Notes: a model not told the origin generated them from the letters alone. Positions 44,797-53,969 are shown, counted from the stretch's first letter. The stretch is 64,000 nucleotides of DNA from Acidobacteriota bacterium (GCA_013289955.1 JABCYZ010000026.1:1-64000); one strand, 5' to 3'. Program-made: numbers and translations.

Positions 44797-45104
44797 TCAG
44801 TGGTCTCCTGCCCTGCGAGCGTGATTTCCGGACGGTCTCGTTGCGGCAGTGCCATCCCATTGCACCCAGCAACTTGAGAATCTTAGCAGAGTCGCCGTTA
44901 GCTAGTAAAAGGCTGCGGGAAAGGAGCGGCGGAAGCATGTCGCGTAAAATTGGATTCTGGCTCGGCGTGGCCGTATTCGCATGCGGGAGCGCTGGAAACG
45001 TGCAAGACCATCGTCGCAGCGGAACGAACGAAGTACGGCTTCCATCCAGCTTACGGATGCGGAGTCACCGGGATCCGGGTAGAGGCCCGGACAGGATCCT
45101 TGGC
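44797..45104. other. Intergenic region with a possible decayed small gene
   Basis: These 308 bases lie between the small membrane protein gene and the convergent end of ddl. On the plus strand an AAAGGAG and ATG at 44937 start a short frame with a signal-like sequence (MSRKIGFWLGVAVFACGSA). In the +1 frame that segment is continued by a gene-like stretch ALETCKTIVAAERTKYGFHP ending at TAG 45106-45108. It may be a small exported protein with a frameshift, but evidence is weak. Confidence 0.25.
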
Positions 45105-46235
45105 CTAGCCTTCGAGAGCGCCGGCGGAGCCTGCGGGCAGTTCGATGGCGTATTTGGTGCGGGCTTTTTCGGCGTGTTGTTCGAGGGCCAGCTCGATGAG
45201 TTTGTCGATGAGTTGGGGGAAGGGAATGCCGCTGGCTTCCCAGAGTTTGGGGTACATGCTGATGGAGGTGAAGCCGGGGATGGTGTTCACTTCGTTGAGA
45301 TAGATTTTTCCGCCTTCTTTTCCAAGGAAAAAATCGACGCGAGCCATGCCGTTTAATTCAAGGGCGCGAAATGCCAGGACGGCGAGGTGTTGGAATTTTT
45401 TGGCTTGAGCGGGCTTCAGATCGGCCGGGATGAGGAGTTTTGTGCCTTCTTCGAGATATTTGGCAGCGTAGTCGTAGAACTCGCGGTGCGGGACGATTTC
45501 GCCGGGAATGCTGGCTTGCGGATCGTGATTGCCGAGGACGGAGAGTTCGATTTCGCGGGCGTTGACGGCGCGCTCGACGAGAATTTTCATGGCGAATTCG
45601 GAAGCCAGGTTCAGCGCGGCGGGGAGTTCCTGGCGCGAGTGGACTTTGGTCATGCCGACGCTCGAGCCGAGCGTGGCGGGCTTCACGAACAACGGGTAGG
45701 GGAATTCCTTTTCGATTTGGTGAATGATTTCGGGTTGGTGGCGCTCCCACTCGTGACGGTGGATGCAGAGCCACGGCACTACCGGAATTTTCGCGGCTTG
45801 AAGGAGTTTTTTCGCGACGTCTTTGTCCATGGCGACAGCGGAGCCTAAGACGCCTGCGCCAACGAAGGGGAGGCCGGCGAGGTCGAGGAGGCCTTGGATG
45901 GTGCCGTCTTCACCGAAGGTACCGTGCATGACGGGAAAGACGACGTCGATGCGCTGACCGCCGCCGCTCCCGTCGAGGCGAACCAGGGCGGCGTCGGTCG
46001 GGTCGGCGCTCATCGTTACGCGCTGGCCGGTGCGGAGAACCTCGGGAAGCATTTTTTGCGCGCTGGTGCCGATGAGCCAGTGGCCTTCCTTGGTAATGCC
46101 GATGGGGACGACCTCGTATTTGTCGGGATCGAGGCCGCGAATGACGGAGGCTGCAGAGGCCAGGGAAACTTCGTGTTCGCCGGAGCGGCCGCCGAAGAGG
46201 ACGCCGATGCGGAGTCGTTTTTTGTCAGGGCTCAT
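45105..46235 (-). CDS. ddl: D-alanine--D-alanine ligase
   Basis: Ddl makes the D-Ala-D-Ala dipeptide for peptidoglycan using ATP. The 376-residue ATP-grasp enzyme has RIGVLFGGRSGEHEVSLASA at the N terminus, VFPVMHGTFGEDGTIQGLLDLAGLPFVGAGVLGSA split over the first domain, FVKPATLGSSVGMTKV, and the Mg2+/ATP segment ARVDFFLGKEGGKIYLNEVNTIPGFTSISMYPKLWEASG. It stands alone, between an unknown small membrane protein and the orphan permease. Confidence 0.95.
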   Translation of the reverse strand: MSPDKKRLRIGVLFGGRSGEHEVSLASAASVIRGLDPDKYEVVPIGITKEGHWLIGTSAQKMLPEVLRTGQRVTMSADPTDAALVRLDGSGGGQRIDVVFPVMHGTFGEDGTIQGLLDLAGLPFVGAGVLGSAVAMDKDVAKKLLQAAKIPVVPWLCIHRHEWERHQPEIIHQIEKEFPYPLFVKPATLGSSVGMTKVHSRQELPAALNLASEFAMKILVERAVNAREIELSVLGNHDPQASIPGEIVPHREFYDYAAKYLEEGTKLLIPADLKPAQAKKFQHLAVLAFRALELNGMARVDFFLGKEGGKIYLNEVNTIPGFTSISMYPKLWEASGIPFPQLIDKLIELALEQHAEKARTKYAIELPAGSAGALEG

Positions 46236-46492
46236 GGGAATGGTTGGTTTTATGGGCTTGGGCGCCAGTTCTTAGTTATAGGGGAAAGAGGAGGAGTTGT
46301 CGCGGGGGAAGTGGCGGGGGCGTGCCGGAGTAACAACGGATAATTGGCGAAAGCGTCCAGATGGGATCGAACCGAGGGAGGGGCAAGTGTCCCGAGAACC
46401 GTCGAACTCCCGGCCCGGATATTTGAGAGAGGGACGGAACCTTTTCAGGTTACGTTCGTCTACAGAGACGCGGGAGTCTCCGAGGAGGGGCC

Positions 46493-48973
46493 GTGTCTTC
46501 ACAAATGTCTTCTCAATCGTCATCTCAAAATGGGAACGGCGGACCGCCATTTTTGGAGAATTTGCGGCGGGATGTGCGGTACGCGGTGCGGACGCTTTGG
46601 CGGGACGCTGGGTTTGCGGCCTTCGCGATTCTGATCGTGGGGCTTGGTGTTGGGGCGAGCTGCACGGTCTTTAGCGTGGTGAATACGCTGATTCTTCGGC
46701 CGCTGCCGTTTCGCGATCCGGGACGTCTGGTGTGGATCGCGAATCATCAGGACGAGACGAACGATATGTCCGGAAAAACGTCTCAGACGGATTACTTGCT
46801 GGATATGAGGGCGAGGAACCAGTCCTACGAGGATTTGGCGGCGTACTACGCGTTTTATGGCTTGGGGGACGCGAAGATGATTGGCGATAGCCAGCCGGAG
46901 AGGCTGACGAGCGTTCCGGTGACGCAGAATTTTTTTCCGATGCTTGGCGTGGAGCCGCAGATCGGAAGGCAGTTTACGGCCGAAGAGTGTAAACAGAACG
47001 GGCCGCGCGTCACGATGCTGAGCGACGGATTGTGGAGGAGAAAATTCGCGGCGGACCCGAACATTGTGGGGCGCGCGCTGTCGTTTGACGGGGGGCCGGT
47101 GACGGTGGTGGGAGTGCTGCCTGCGACGTTTGATTTTTCGACGGTTTTTACTCCCGGGAACCGCGTGGATATGTTCGAACCGCTGCCGTTGTCGCCGGAA
47201 ATAAACCGGCAGGGAAATACCGTTGCGATTATGGGGCGGCTGAAGCCGGGCGTGAGCGTGGAAAGCGCGCGGGCGGAAACGGCGGTGCTGGGGAAGTCGT
47301 TGAAGGAGGCGCACAAAGAGAGAAATGATTTTGAGCCGAAAGTTTCCGGGTTGGCGCAGCACGTGAGCGGGCAGTTGAGGCCGACGCTGCTGGTGCTGGC
47401 GTGCGCGGTGGGCGTGGTGATGCTGATTGTGTGCGCGAACCTTTCGAATTTGCTGCTGGCGCGCGGAGCCGGGCGACAAAAAGAGATTGCAATTCGCGCG
47501 GCGATGGGAGCGGGGCGCGGGCGGTTGATCGGGCAGATGCTGACGGAGAGTTTGGTGCTGTCGTGCTGCGGGGCGGCGGTGGGATTGCTGCTGGCGTTTG
47601 TGGGGACGCGGGCGCTGGCACATCTGACGTCGGTGAGCATTCCTTTGTTGAGCGATGTGCGCATTGACGCGCGCGTGCTGGGATTTACGCTGGCGGCGGC
47701 GCTGCTAACGGGATTGCTTTTTGGATTGGTGCCGGCGCTGCAACTGCAGGACATGAAATTGCACGACACGCTGAAGGATTCGAATCGCGGGTCGAGCCAG
47801 GGGCGCGGGCACGCGTGGATCCGAGGAGCGCTGGTGGTTTCAGAGATTGGGCTGGCGTGCGTGTTGCTGGTGGGGGCGGGACTCTTGATACGGAGTTTCT
47901 TGCGCGTACTGGATGTGAATATGGGATTCGTAGCGGCACGCGCGGCGGCGTTGCGGATCGATCCGAATTCTTCGTACAAGACGCAGGAGCAAAAGAACGG
48001 CTATTTCACGGAGGCGTTGCGTCGGGTGATGGATGTGCCGGGGATTGAAGCGGCGGGGCTTTCGGATTCGCTGCCGCTGGGGCACAACCGGAGCTGGGGG
48101 ATTGCGGCGAAAGGCGTGCAGTACACGCCGGGGAATTATCCCGACGGGTTTCCAAGAATTATCAGCGACGGATATTTTCATGCGATGGGGGTTCCTTTGC
48201 GAAAGGGGCGCGATTTTACGGAGCGGGACACGAAGGGATCGTTGAACGTGATCATCATCAACGAGACGCTGGCAAAGAATTTGTGGCCGGGCGAGGATCC
48301 GATCGGGAAAATTGTGCGGGCGGACGATCCGGAGCGCACGGTGGTGGGTGTCGTGGGCGACGTTCATCACATGGCGCTGGAAGAAGGGTCGGGCAACGAG
48401 TTTTATATTCCCATGCGGCAGACGCAGGACTACGGCACGGTGGATCTGGTGGTGAGGACGTCGATGCCTACGGCAGAGCTGGCGTCCAGGCTCCAAGAGG
48501 CGCTGCGGCCGATCGAGCCGGATTTGCCGACAGCGAACATGCGAACGCTGCAAACGATGGTGGATCGCGCGGTGTCTCCGCGGAGATTTGTGGTATGGCT
48601 CCTTGGCGGATTTGCGGGATTTGCGCTGGTGCTGGCTTCGCTGGGGATTTACGCGGTGATTTCGTATTCGGTGAGCCAGCGGACGCAGGAGATTGGAATT
48701 CGCATGGCGCTGGGAGCGTCAGCGGAAAGGTTGCAGCGAACTATTTTGCTGCAGACGCTGGGGCTGGCGGGGATTGGGATGGTGGTGGGAGTGGTGGCGT
48801 CATGGGCGCTGGCGCGCACATTGAGCGGGCTTTTGTTTGGAGTGACCTCGAGCGATCCGGTGACGTTTCTAGGGATGCTGGTGATTTTGACAGCAGTGGC
48901 CGCTTTGGCTGGATACCTGCCGGCGAGGCGGGCTTCGCGGATCGATCCGATGGAGGCGCTGCGGATTAGTTGA
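46493..48973 (+). CDS. ABC transporter permease, acidobacterial duplicated orphan permease (ADOP) type
   Basis: The 826-residue protein starts at GTG 46493, preceded by GGAGGGG. It opens with the ADOP-like cytoplasmic segment LENLRRDVRYAVRTLWRDAGF, then one helix, a periplasmic domain, an FtsX core (ARGAGRQKEIAIRAAMGAGRGRLIGQML), then a second helix, a second periplasmic domain and a second FtsX core (SQRTQEIGIRMALGASAERLQRTILLQTLG). No ATPase gene is adjacent, hence orphan. This duplicated form is expanded in Acidobacteriota and helps place the organism. Substrate is unknown; relatives resemble MacB. Confidence 0.92.
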   Translation: MSSQMSSQSSSQNGNGGPPFLENLRRDVRYAVRTLWRDAGFAAFAILIVGLGVGASCTVFSVVNTLILRPLPFRDPGRLVWIANHQDETNDMSGKTSQTDYLLDMRARNQSYEDLAAYYAFYGLGDAKMIGDSQPERLTSVPVTQNFFPMLGVEPQIGRQFTAEECKQNGPRVTMLSDGLWRRKFAADPNIVGRALSFDGGPVTVVGVLPATFDFSTVFTPGNRVDMFEPLPLSPEINRQGNTVAIMGRLKPGVSVESARAETAVLGKSLKEAHKERNDFEPKVSGLAQHVSGQLRPTLLVLACAVGVVMLIVCANLSNLLLARGAGRQKEIAIRAAMGAGRGRLIGQMLTESLVLSCCGAAVGLLLAFVGTRALAHLTSVSIPLLSDVRIDARVLGFTLAAALLTGLLFGLVPALQLQDMKLHDTLKDSNRGSSQGRGHAWIRGALVVSEIGLACVLLVGAGLLIRSFLRVLDVNMGFVAARAAALRIDPNSSYKTQEQKNGYFTEALRRVMDVPGIEAAGLSDSLPLGHNRSWGIAAKGVQYTPGNYPDGFPRIISDGYFHAMGVPLRKGRDFTERDTKGSLNVIIINETLAKNLWPGEDPIGKIVRADDPERTVVGVVGDVHHMALEEGSGNEFYIPMRQTQDYGTVDLVVRTSMPTAELASRLQEALRPIEPDLPTANMRTLQTMVDRAVSPRRFVVWLLGGFAGFALVLASLGIYAVISYSVSQRTQEIGIRMALGASAERLQRTILLQTLGLAGIGMVVGVVASWALARTLSGLLFGVTSSDPVTFLGMLVILTAVAALAGYLPARRASRIDPMEALRIS

Positions 48974-49029
48974 GCATTAGGTTGCGCGCGCGGAGCGGAT
49001 TCTGTTTCCGGAGAGTACGGCGGGGCTGG

Positions 49030-50688
49030 CTACATTCCTTCGTAGTTGGGGCCGCCGCCGCCTTCGGGAACGACCCAATCGATAATTTGGTAGGGATCGG
49101 CGATGTCGCAGGTTTTGCAGTGAACACAGTTGGCGGCGTTGATTTTTAGTTTCAGGGCGCCGCTGGAATCCTTCGCCATTTCGTAGACCGCCGCGGGACA
49201 AAAATACTGACAAGGATTGCCGTACTCGACCACACATTTTGTGGAGCAGATATTGGTGTCGGCGACGTGGAGATGGCAGGGCTGGTCTTCTTCGTGGCGC
49301 GTGCCGGAGTGGTATACGTCGGTCAAACGATCGAAGGTCAGCTTGCCGTCGCCCTTGAAGCGTTCTGGGCCGGGGCGGCCGTTGATTTTTTTGTAGTGCT
49401 TGTAGCCAGCCTCGGCGTGCATGGGGTCGATAAGGCCACGGCCGCCGGTGATTTGCTGGAAAGCGGTGTGGAGGAAGCCGCCGAGCATGCCGTGTTGGAA
49501 GGATTGGTGGAAATTGCGGACTTGCCAGAGTTCTTTTTTGATGTAGCTTTGCTCGATTTTTTGGGGGAAGGAGCTTAGTGCCTTGGCGGAGGCCGCACCG
49601 GTTTTCAGGGCTTCGAGGATGGTTTCAGCAGCCAGCATGCCGCTCTTTATGGCCATGTGGATGCCTTTGAGCCGCTGGGAGTCGAGGAAGCTGGCGGAGT
49701 CGCCGATAATGAGGGCGCCGTCGACGTAATTGCGGGGCATGGCGTACCAGCCGCCATAGGGGAGGGATTTGGCGCCATAGCGGACGAGCTTGCCGCCCTC
49801 GAGAATTTTTTTGAGGAACGGATGCGTCTTCCAGGTTTGAAAGGCGGCGTGAGGATCGAATTGGGGATCGGCGTATTCCAGAGCGAGGACGAGACCGATG
49901 GAGAGTCGATTGTTGGAGAGACCGTAAATCCAGCCGCCGCCGTACATGCTGGCGGGGACGGGCCAGCCCAGGGTGTGAGCGACATAGCCGGGTTGGACGC
50001 GATTCGGTTGGACGTCCCAGAGTTCCTTGATGCCAATGCCGTAGGATTGCGGGTTGATGTTGTCGAGTTTTTTTGTGGCGACCAGGTTTTTTGTAAGGGA
50101 GCCGCGGGGGCCTTCGGCTAAGACGGTTATTTTGGCGCGAAGCTCGTAGCCAGGAGTGTAGTTGTCTTTGGGCTTGCCGTTTTTGTCGAGGCCTTTGTCT
50201 TCGGTGATGACGCCGGCGATGCCTTCGCCTTCGTAGATGAGTTGCGCACCGCCGAATTCTTTGAAGACGTTGACGCCGGCGGCTTCGACGAGGCCGCCTA
50301 GCCATTTTGTGAGTTTGCTGAGGGAGACGACGTAGTTGCCTTTGTTCTGGAAGGGTGGCGGGGTGATGGGAAAACGGAAGGAAGAGTTTTTGGTGAAGAG
50401 GAGAGCGGCGGAATCGGTCACGGGAGTGTCGAGGGGCGCGGATTTTTGGAAGTCGGGGACGAGTTCGGCGAGCGCTTTGGGATTCATGATGGCGCCGGAG
50501 AGTTGGTGTGCGCCGATTTCGCGGCCTTTTTCGAGGACATAAATATTTTCGGCAGAGAGCGGAGGCTTGGCGCCGGAGTCGTTGTGTTTCTTGATGAGGT
50601 TGGCTAGATGGAGGGCGCAGGAGAGGCCGGCGGGGCCTGCACCGACGATCAGGACGTCGGTTTCGAGTTGTTCGCGCTGGACGGTCAT
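49030..50688 (-). CDS. Electron transfer flavoprotein-ubiquinone oxidoreductase
   Basis: ETF-QO passes electrons from reduced ETF to quinone at the membrane. The 552-residue protein has the FAD motif VLIVGAGPAGLSCALHLA, the central substrate and membrane-associated region, and a C-terminal 4Fe-4S ferredoxin-like domain with CSTKCVVEYGNPCQYFCPAAVYEM and CVHCKTCDI. Its partners EtfA and EtfB are encoded on the same strand at 54.6-56.3 kb. Between them lies accessory DNA with a tRNA fragment, suggesting that an insertion separated the genes. Confidence 0.95.
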   Translation of the reverse strand: MTVQREQLETDVLIVGAGPAGLSCALHLANLIKKHNDSGAKPPLSAENIYVLEKGREIGAHQLSGAIMNPKALAELVPDFQKSAPLDTPVTDSAALLFTKNSSFRFPITPPPFQNKGNYVVSLSKLTKWLGGLVEAAGVNVFKEFGGAQLIYEGEGIAGVITEDKGLDKNGKPKDNYTPGYELRAKITVLAEGPRGSLTKNLVATKKLDNINPQSYGIGIKELWDVQPNRVQPGYVAHTLGWPVPASMYGGGWIYGLSNNRLSIGLVLALEYADPQFDPHAAFQTWKTHPFLKKILEGGKLVRYGAKSLPYGGWYAMPRNYVDGALIIGDSASFLDSQRLKGIHMAIKSGMLAAETILEALKTGAASAKALSSFPQKIEQSYIKKELWQVRNFHQSFQHGMLGGFLHTAFQQITGGRGLIDPMHAEAGYKHYKKINGRPGPERFKGDGKLTFDRLTDVYHSGTRHEEDQPCHLHVADTNICSTKCVVEYGNPCQYFCPAAVYEMAKDSSGALKLKINAANCVHCKTCDIADPYQIIDWVVPEGGGGPNYEGM

Positions 50689-50825
50689 ACGCTATTTCTA
50701 GACAGAGCTACTTCCTTTTTGTTGTATGACTATAAATCCCAATGAACAAGCAATACGTTGAAAATCGCGTGCCGTGGCACTAGGCATTCCCTATCTCAGT
50801 AGAATTGGCAGGAATCCCTTGACCT

Positions 50826-50867
50826 CTTTCACGGCGGTAACACGGGTTCAAATCCCGTTGGGGACGC
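50826..50867 (+). other. 3' fragment of a tRNA-Glu gene (candidate attachment-site remnant)
   Basis: From the anticodon loop CTTTCAC (UUC anticodon, 50826-50832) the sequence follows the tRNA-Glu pattern: anticodon-stem half GGCGG, variable loop, T arm ACGGG-TTCAAAT-CCCGT (42-58 of 508xx), acceptor strand TGGGGAC and discriminator G (50866). The 5' half is absent: no GTCCCCA or D arm lies upstream. A tRNA 3' end that begins in the anticodon loop is the usual crossover product of tyrosine integrases. No second copy or intact tRNA-Glu was seen in the window. Confidence 0.72.
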
Positions 50868-50952
50868 TAACCTTATCAACCACTTGCAAATCCCCTCCAG
50901 AATTTTGTACGTCCGTTAACGTCCGGAAACCCTTGGCGCTTGGTTTCCGTGG

Positions 50953-51193
50953 TTAGAGGCGGTACGGATAGCTGGCTAACTTTAACCTCAAGTGCACCCA
51001 CGCGTCGAGATCGGATGTGCGGAAGCGCCACAATTTCCCGATCTGCATGACGCGTATCTCACCCTTGCGGGCGAGCCGTTGAAGTGTTTTTTGGGTGGAT
51101 CTGCAGCAAGGCTGCCGCCTCGAGCGAATCGACTAACCTCTCGAAATGAGGAACCGGCTGGCTTACTGGCGTTGCTTCGTGCATCTCGCTCAT
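50953..51193 (-). pseudogene. Excisionase-like HTH DNA-binding protein, frameshifted
   Basis: An ATG at 51193 with CAGGAG upstream starts a frame reading SEMHEATPVSQPVPHFERLVDSLEAAALLQIHPK, which then breaks at a run of six A (plus strand T at 51087-51092). Reading one base on restores TLQRLARKGEIRVMQIGKLW followed by RFRTSDLDAWV and a stop at 50953. Together these give a 79-residue protein of the helix-turn-helix excisionase family (HTH_17), with the AAxLLxIHPKTLQRLARKG helix and the wing. The break may be true decay, a homopolymer sequencing error or slippage. It sits beside the tRNA-Glu fragment, where xis genes normally lie. Confidence 0.65.
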
Positions 51194-51255
51194 AAAATCT
51201 CCTGCAGCGACAGTCGAGACCGGGCTGTAAGCACCGCGTCGTCTGAAGGTCGGAT

Positions 51256-51444
51256 GTGGCATCCGATTTCGTCCGACAGATTTCGAGGCCATTCACTACT
51301 CGGCTGGCGCTAGTCTTCGCGTCATGGGCGGACGAGAACATGAAAATCAAATCGGGCGACCATTTCCTTGCCGCCGTTTTACGAGGACGGAAACAGTTTG
51401 TGAAAGGAGGCCAGAGTGACTTGGACGAGCTCGTTGGCAAATAA
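51256..51444 (+). pseudogene. Degenerate C-terminal fragment of an MNT-type nucleotidyltransferase (antitoxin-like)
   Basis: The end of this frame, DHFLAAVLRGRKQFVKGGQSDLDELVGK, resembles the C-terminal tail of MntA-type minimal nucleotidyltransferases, which usually ends in FxxxVLxGPKxFVxGxExxL. The conserved catalytic GSxxxxxxxxxSDxD part is not present upstream, and the first 30 residues look scrambled. Its stop overlaps the start of the following HEPN-like fragment by 29 bases, the usual order in HEPN/MNT modules. Assignment rests on recalled pattern only. Confidence 0.35.
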
Positions 51445-51583
51445 GGAAGCCCAGAAACACAAAACCTCCAAGAAGGAATTAGACAATATGCGGGCCCTGA
51501 TCGTCCGCGACCTCGCAGACGCGAGTCTTGCTTGCCTTTCAGCAGAGGACACGGGATGGCTTAGGCTGCGGCGGATGAATTGA
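51416..51583 (+). pseudogene. Truncated HEPN-like small protein
   Basis: A GTG at 51416, preceded by a strong AAAGGAGG, begins a 55-residue frame containing HKTSKKELDNMRALIVRDLADASLACLSAED. This resembles the N-terminal part of short HEPN-domain proteins partnered with MNT nucleotidyltransferases, where the pattern normally continues with an RFxxAYNAA-type helix. Here it changes abruptly to unrelated residues after about 43 codons and runs into the 3' end of the convergent hydrolase gene. The truncation marks a likely recombination junction near 51545. Confidence 0.4.
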
Positions 51584-52352
51584 AGAAACGGTAGAGTTCG
51601 CTCGCGACAATCTCGGGCCTGGTCAGAGGGATGAAGTGGCCCGAGTCGACGACGAGAACTTTCGATCGGGGAATCAGAGCGGAAGCGCGCTCTGCGAAGG
51701 ATTGTGGCACCGCGGTATCCTGAGCGCCGTGGAAGATCAGCGTCGGAACCGAAAGATGCGGCAACATGCCTGGAACTTCCTCGAGAAGCTCGGCTGGATT
51801 CCCATAGCGCATCACTGACATGAAACGCCAAGCGCCTCGCAGCCCGGAAAAGGGAGCGCGAAACTCTTTGACGGCATTGGCGGACTCCGGTTGGCGTGAC
51901 TCGAGCGCGATACGCATAACAACGTTCCAGAAAATCGCGCTCACGAGGGGAGCGAGCATCTCGCCGACGATTGGCGCGCGCATAAAACGAAAAAGGTGAA
52001 AAGGTTTCAGATCCGGAAACATGGCTGGGGAAAGCAGCACGAGATGGTCGACATGATCTTGAAAAGAGTAGGCATAGTGCACAGCAACGGCGGAGCCTGC
52101 ATCATGACCGACGACGTGCCACTTCTCGATGCCGCGCTCGATGCGGATTCGCTCAATCTGTTCCGCAAGAATCGCCAGCTGTTTGGGGCCGTAGGGAATT
52201 TTGGGGGACTCGCCAAGACCTGGCAAATCCACGGCCAAACAATGGAACCGACCGCGCAGCTTACTGATGACGCCGTCCCACAGCCTGCCGCTGGTGGGCA
52301 TGCCGTGTATGAACAGAACGGGATAGCCTGACCCGGAAGAAAACAGATGCAT
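51561..52352 (-). CDS. Alpha/beta hydrolase
   Basis: From ATG 52352 (AGGGGTG upstream; a TTG seven codons earlier is possible) the 263-residue protein has YPVLFIHGMPTSGRLW as the oxyanion region, the nucleophile elbow VVGHDAGSAVAVHYA, where Asp replaces Ser (G-H-D-A-G) as in haloalkane dehalogenases and epoxide hydrolases, and the C-terminal His region VVDSGHFIPLTRPE. Asp as nucleophile points to a dehalogenase, epoxide hydrolase or fluoroacetate-dehalogenase-like activity. It lies 28 bases downstream of the FAD oxidoreductase gene on the same strand, so the pair may act on one substrate. Confidence 0.85.
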   Translation of the reverse strand: MHLFSSGSGYPVLFIHGMPTSGRLWDGVISKLRGRFHCLAVDLPGLGESPKIPYGPKQLAILAEQIERIRIERGIEKWHVVGHDAGSAVAVHYAYSFQDHVDHLVLLSPAMFPDLKPFHLFRFMRAPIVGEMLAPLVSAIFWNVVMRIALESRQPESANAVKEFRAPFSGLRGAWRFMSVMRYGNPAELLEEVPGMLPHLSVPTLIFHGAQDTAVPQSFAERASALIPRSKVLVVDSGHFIPLTRPEIVASELYRFFNSSAAA

Positions 52353-52380
52353 GAAACACCCCTGTACCGCCAAATTCGGG

Positions 52381-53694
52381 CTAGCTCGCTTTTACCGAAG
52401 ATTGCGAAAGCGATTTGCAGCACCGGTAAAGAATCCATTGACAGGCCCGAGAAAATTCCGTCAAGAACATGAGCAACATGGTCGAAAAGAGACCGTTGGG
52501 TTTGAAACGCGCGTACAAGACGTTCACGCCCCAAGCAGGACTGATGTACGCGCCGGCCGAGCCTCCCATGCCAAGCCGATTTCTCACTTGCGGCTGATAG
52601 ACGAGGTTCTCGACTCCGCTATTAAAAAAGCCGGCCAACTGAGCAACGCGACGGCCATAGGAAACTCTGGCGCGAAGCGACAGCTTGTTACGCTTGCGGT
52701 ACTTCAGAATCAGGCCGCAGGATTCCTCGGCGTGCCGCAAGGCAGCCGTAACTCCGTTGGCTGTGATGGGGTCCATCATGCATGCGGCTTCACCCGCAAT
52801 CAGCCAGTTGGGCCCTGCAACTCCGAGGTGAACTCGGGACCTGAAGGAAGTAACGTTGAGCTCATCGAGAGTGGCCGTTTCCAGCAGTGATTGGAAACGG
52901 GAGAATCTCATCAGCCTGTGGCGGAAAATCTCCTTCAGGGTGAATCCCTGCTCGCGTTTGGCTTTCACAGCGGCGCCCGCAGCGACGTACCCCACGCTCA
53001 CCACGCCAGCGCTCACGGGAATTTCCCAAATCCAGTCGAGGTATTCAGGTGACTCAGGTTCTACGTACACTGTCGTTGCTTCGATCGGATCGGAGACCGG
53101 GAAGTAGTCCCACACCGCGACTTTTGCGGGGCCGTAGTCAACGGCGCGGAGCTGGAATTCGCGAGCCAGCAGAGCTGTGGCGAATCCCGAGGCGTCGATA
53201 AACCAAGGCGAGGAGAACTGCTCACCGCTTGCCGTATGCACAGAAGAGATGTGCTTGCCGGTTCTCTCGACGCGAACCACCTTGTCTCGAACCAGCGTGG
53301 CACCGGAATCGATAGCCTTTTTGCGGAGTTCCTCGTCCATCCGTGTGCGATCGACATGCAAAGTGCGAATTTCGAGGTTAAAAGGCGGACGTGAAAACCA
53401 GGAAAAAGGGAAATATTCTTCGGTCTGACCTTCGCGGGATTTTACGACCACGCGGCGCTTCAAGGTTCCTATACGCCGCGCAAGCACGTCGTCCAGGGAC
53501 AGGCCCAGATTTCCAAGCAGGTCGGGCGTGGACCAGTCCAGAGACTCGCCGACTGGCTGGCGCGAGGTATCGGCCGGATCAATGCAGACGGTTTTTAGGC
53601 CCGCTTTTGCCAGATGCAAGGAAGCTGCCTTTCCGGCCAAGCCGCCCCCGATAACGGTAACGTCGCAGGTTGTTACAGGCCGCTGATCGGGCAT
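52381..53694 (-). CDS. FAD-dependent oxidoreductase (geranylgeranyl reductase/halogenase-like)
   Basis: The 437-residue flavoprotein has the dinucleotide-binding motif VTVIGGGLAGKAASLHLAKAGL, then GESLDWSTPDLLGNLGL, and the second FAD segment WLIAGEAACMMDPITANGVTAALRHAEES, where halogenases and geranylgeranyl reductases usually have GDA. The WxWxIP motif of flavin halogenases appears as DWIWEIP, which makes a halogenase-like or monooxygenase role possible, though the catalytic Lys was not identified. It forms a probable two-gene unit with the alpha/beta hydrolase in the accessory segment between ETF genes. Confidence 0.8.
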   Translation of the reverse strand: MPDQRPVTTCDVTVIGGGLAGKAASLHLAKAGLKTVCIDPADTSRQPVGESLDWSTPDLLGNLGLSLDDVLARRIGTLKRRVVVKSREGQTEEYFPFSWFSRPPFNLEIRTLHVDRTRMDEELRKKAIDSGATLVRDKVVRVERTGKHISSVHTASGEQFSSPWFIDASGFATALLAREFQLRAVDYGPAKVAVWDYFPVSDPIEATTVYVEPESPEYLDWIWEIPVSAGVVSVGYVAAGAAVKAKREQGFTLKEIFRHRLMRFSRFQSLLETATLDELNVTSFRSRVHLGVAGPNWLIAGEAACMMDPITANGVTAALRHAEESCGLILKYRKRNKLSLRARVSYGRRVAQLAGFFNSGVENLVYQPQVRNRLGMGGSAGAYISPAWGVNVLYARFKPNGLFSTMLLMFLTEFSRACQWILYRCCKSLSQSSVKAS

Positions 53695-53969
53695 GGCTAA
53701 ATAGGTGCCGCCAAACTGGTTGTTGCTTGGTTACGTTGGCCCAACTTGGCGGGAAAAGTACCATCTCTGACAGAGGGCATCTATAGTAGGAAACCATTAG
53801 TCGGCGGCAGCTTCGCCGACGGTCTGGGAGCATCGAGCCATGCCGACCAGGTGCGTTCGGATCGACGGCGGATTGGCTTCTTTTAGAGAGGTCGAGCAGC
53901 CGGGCCTCGAGCGGTTCGAGGGCTGCAGCCGAAGGCTTGACCGGAACGATACGCGACGAGATTGTGTGG

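Noticed and set aside
50826..50867. Possible intact tRNA gene
   Set aside because: The acceptor 5' strand (GTCCCCA) and D arm are absent in the 120 bases upstream, so this is only the 3' part of tRNA-Glu.
51080..51100. Programmed -1 frameshift at the A AAA AAC heptamer in the HTH gene
   Set aside because: The -1 frame gives unrelated residues; only a +1 shift (or loss of one A) restores the HTH protein, so canonical -1 slippage does not apply.
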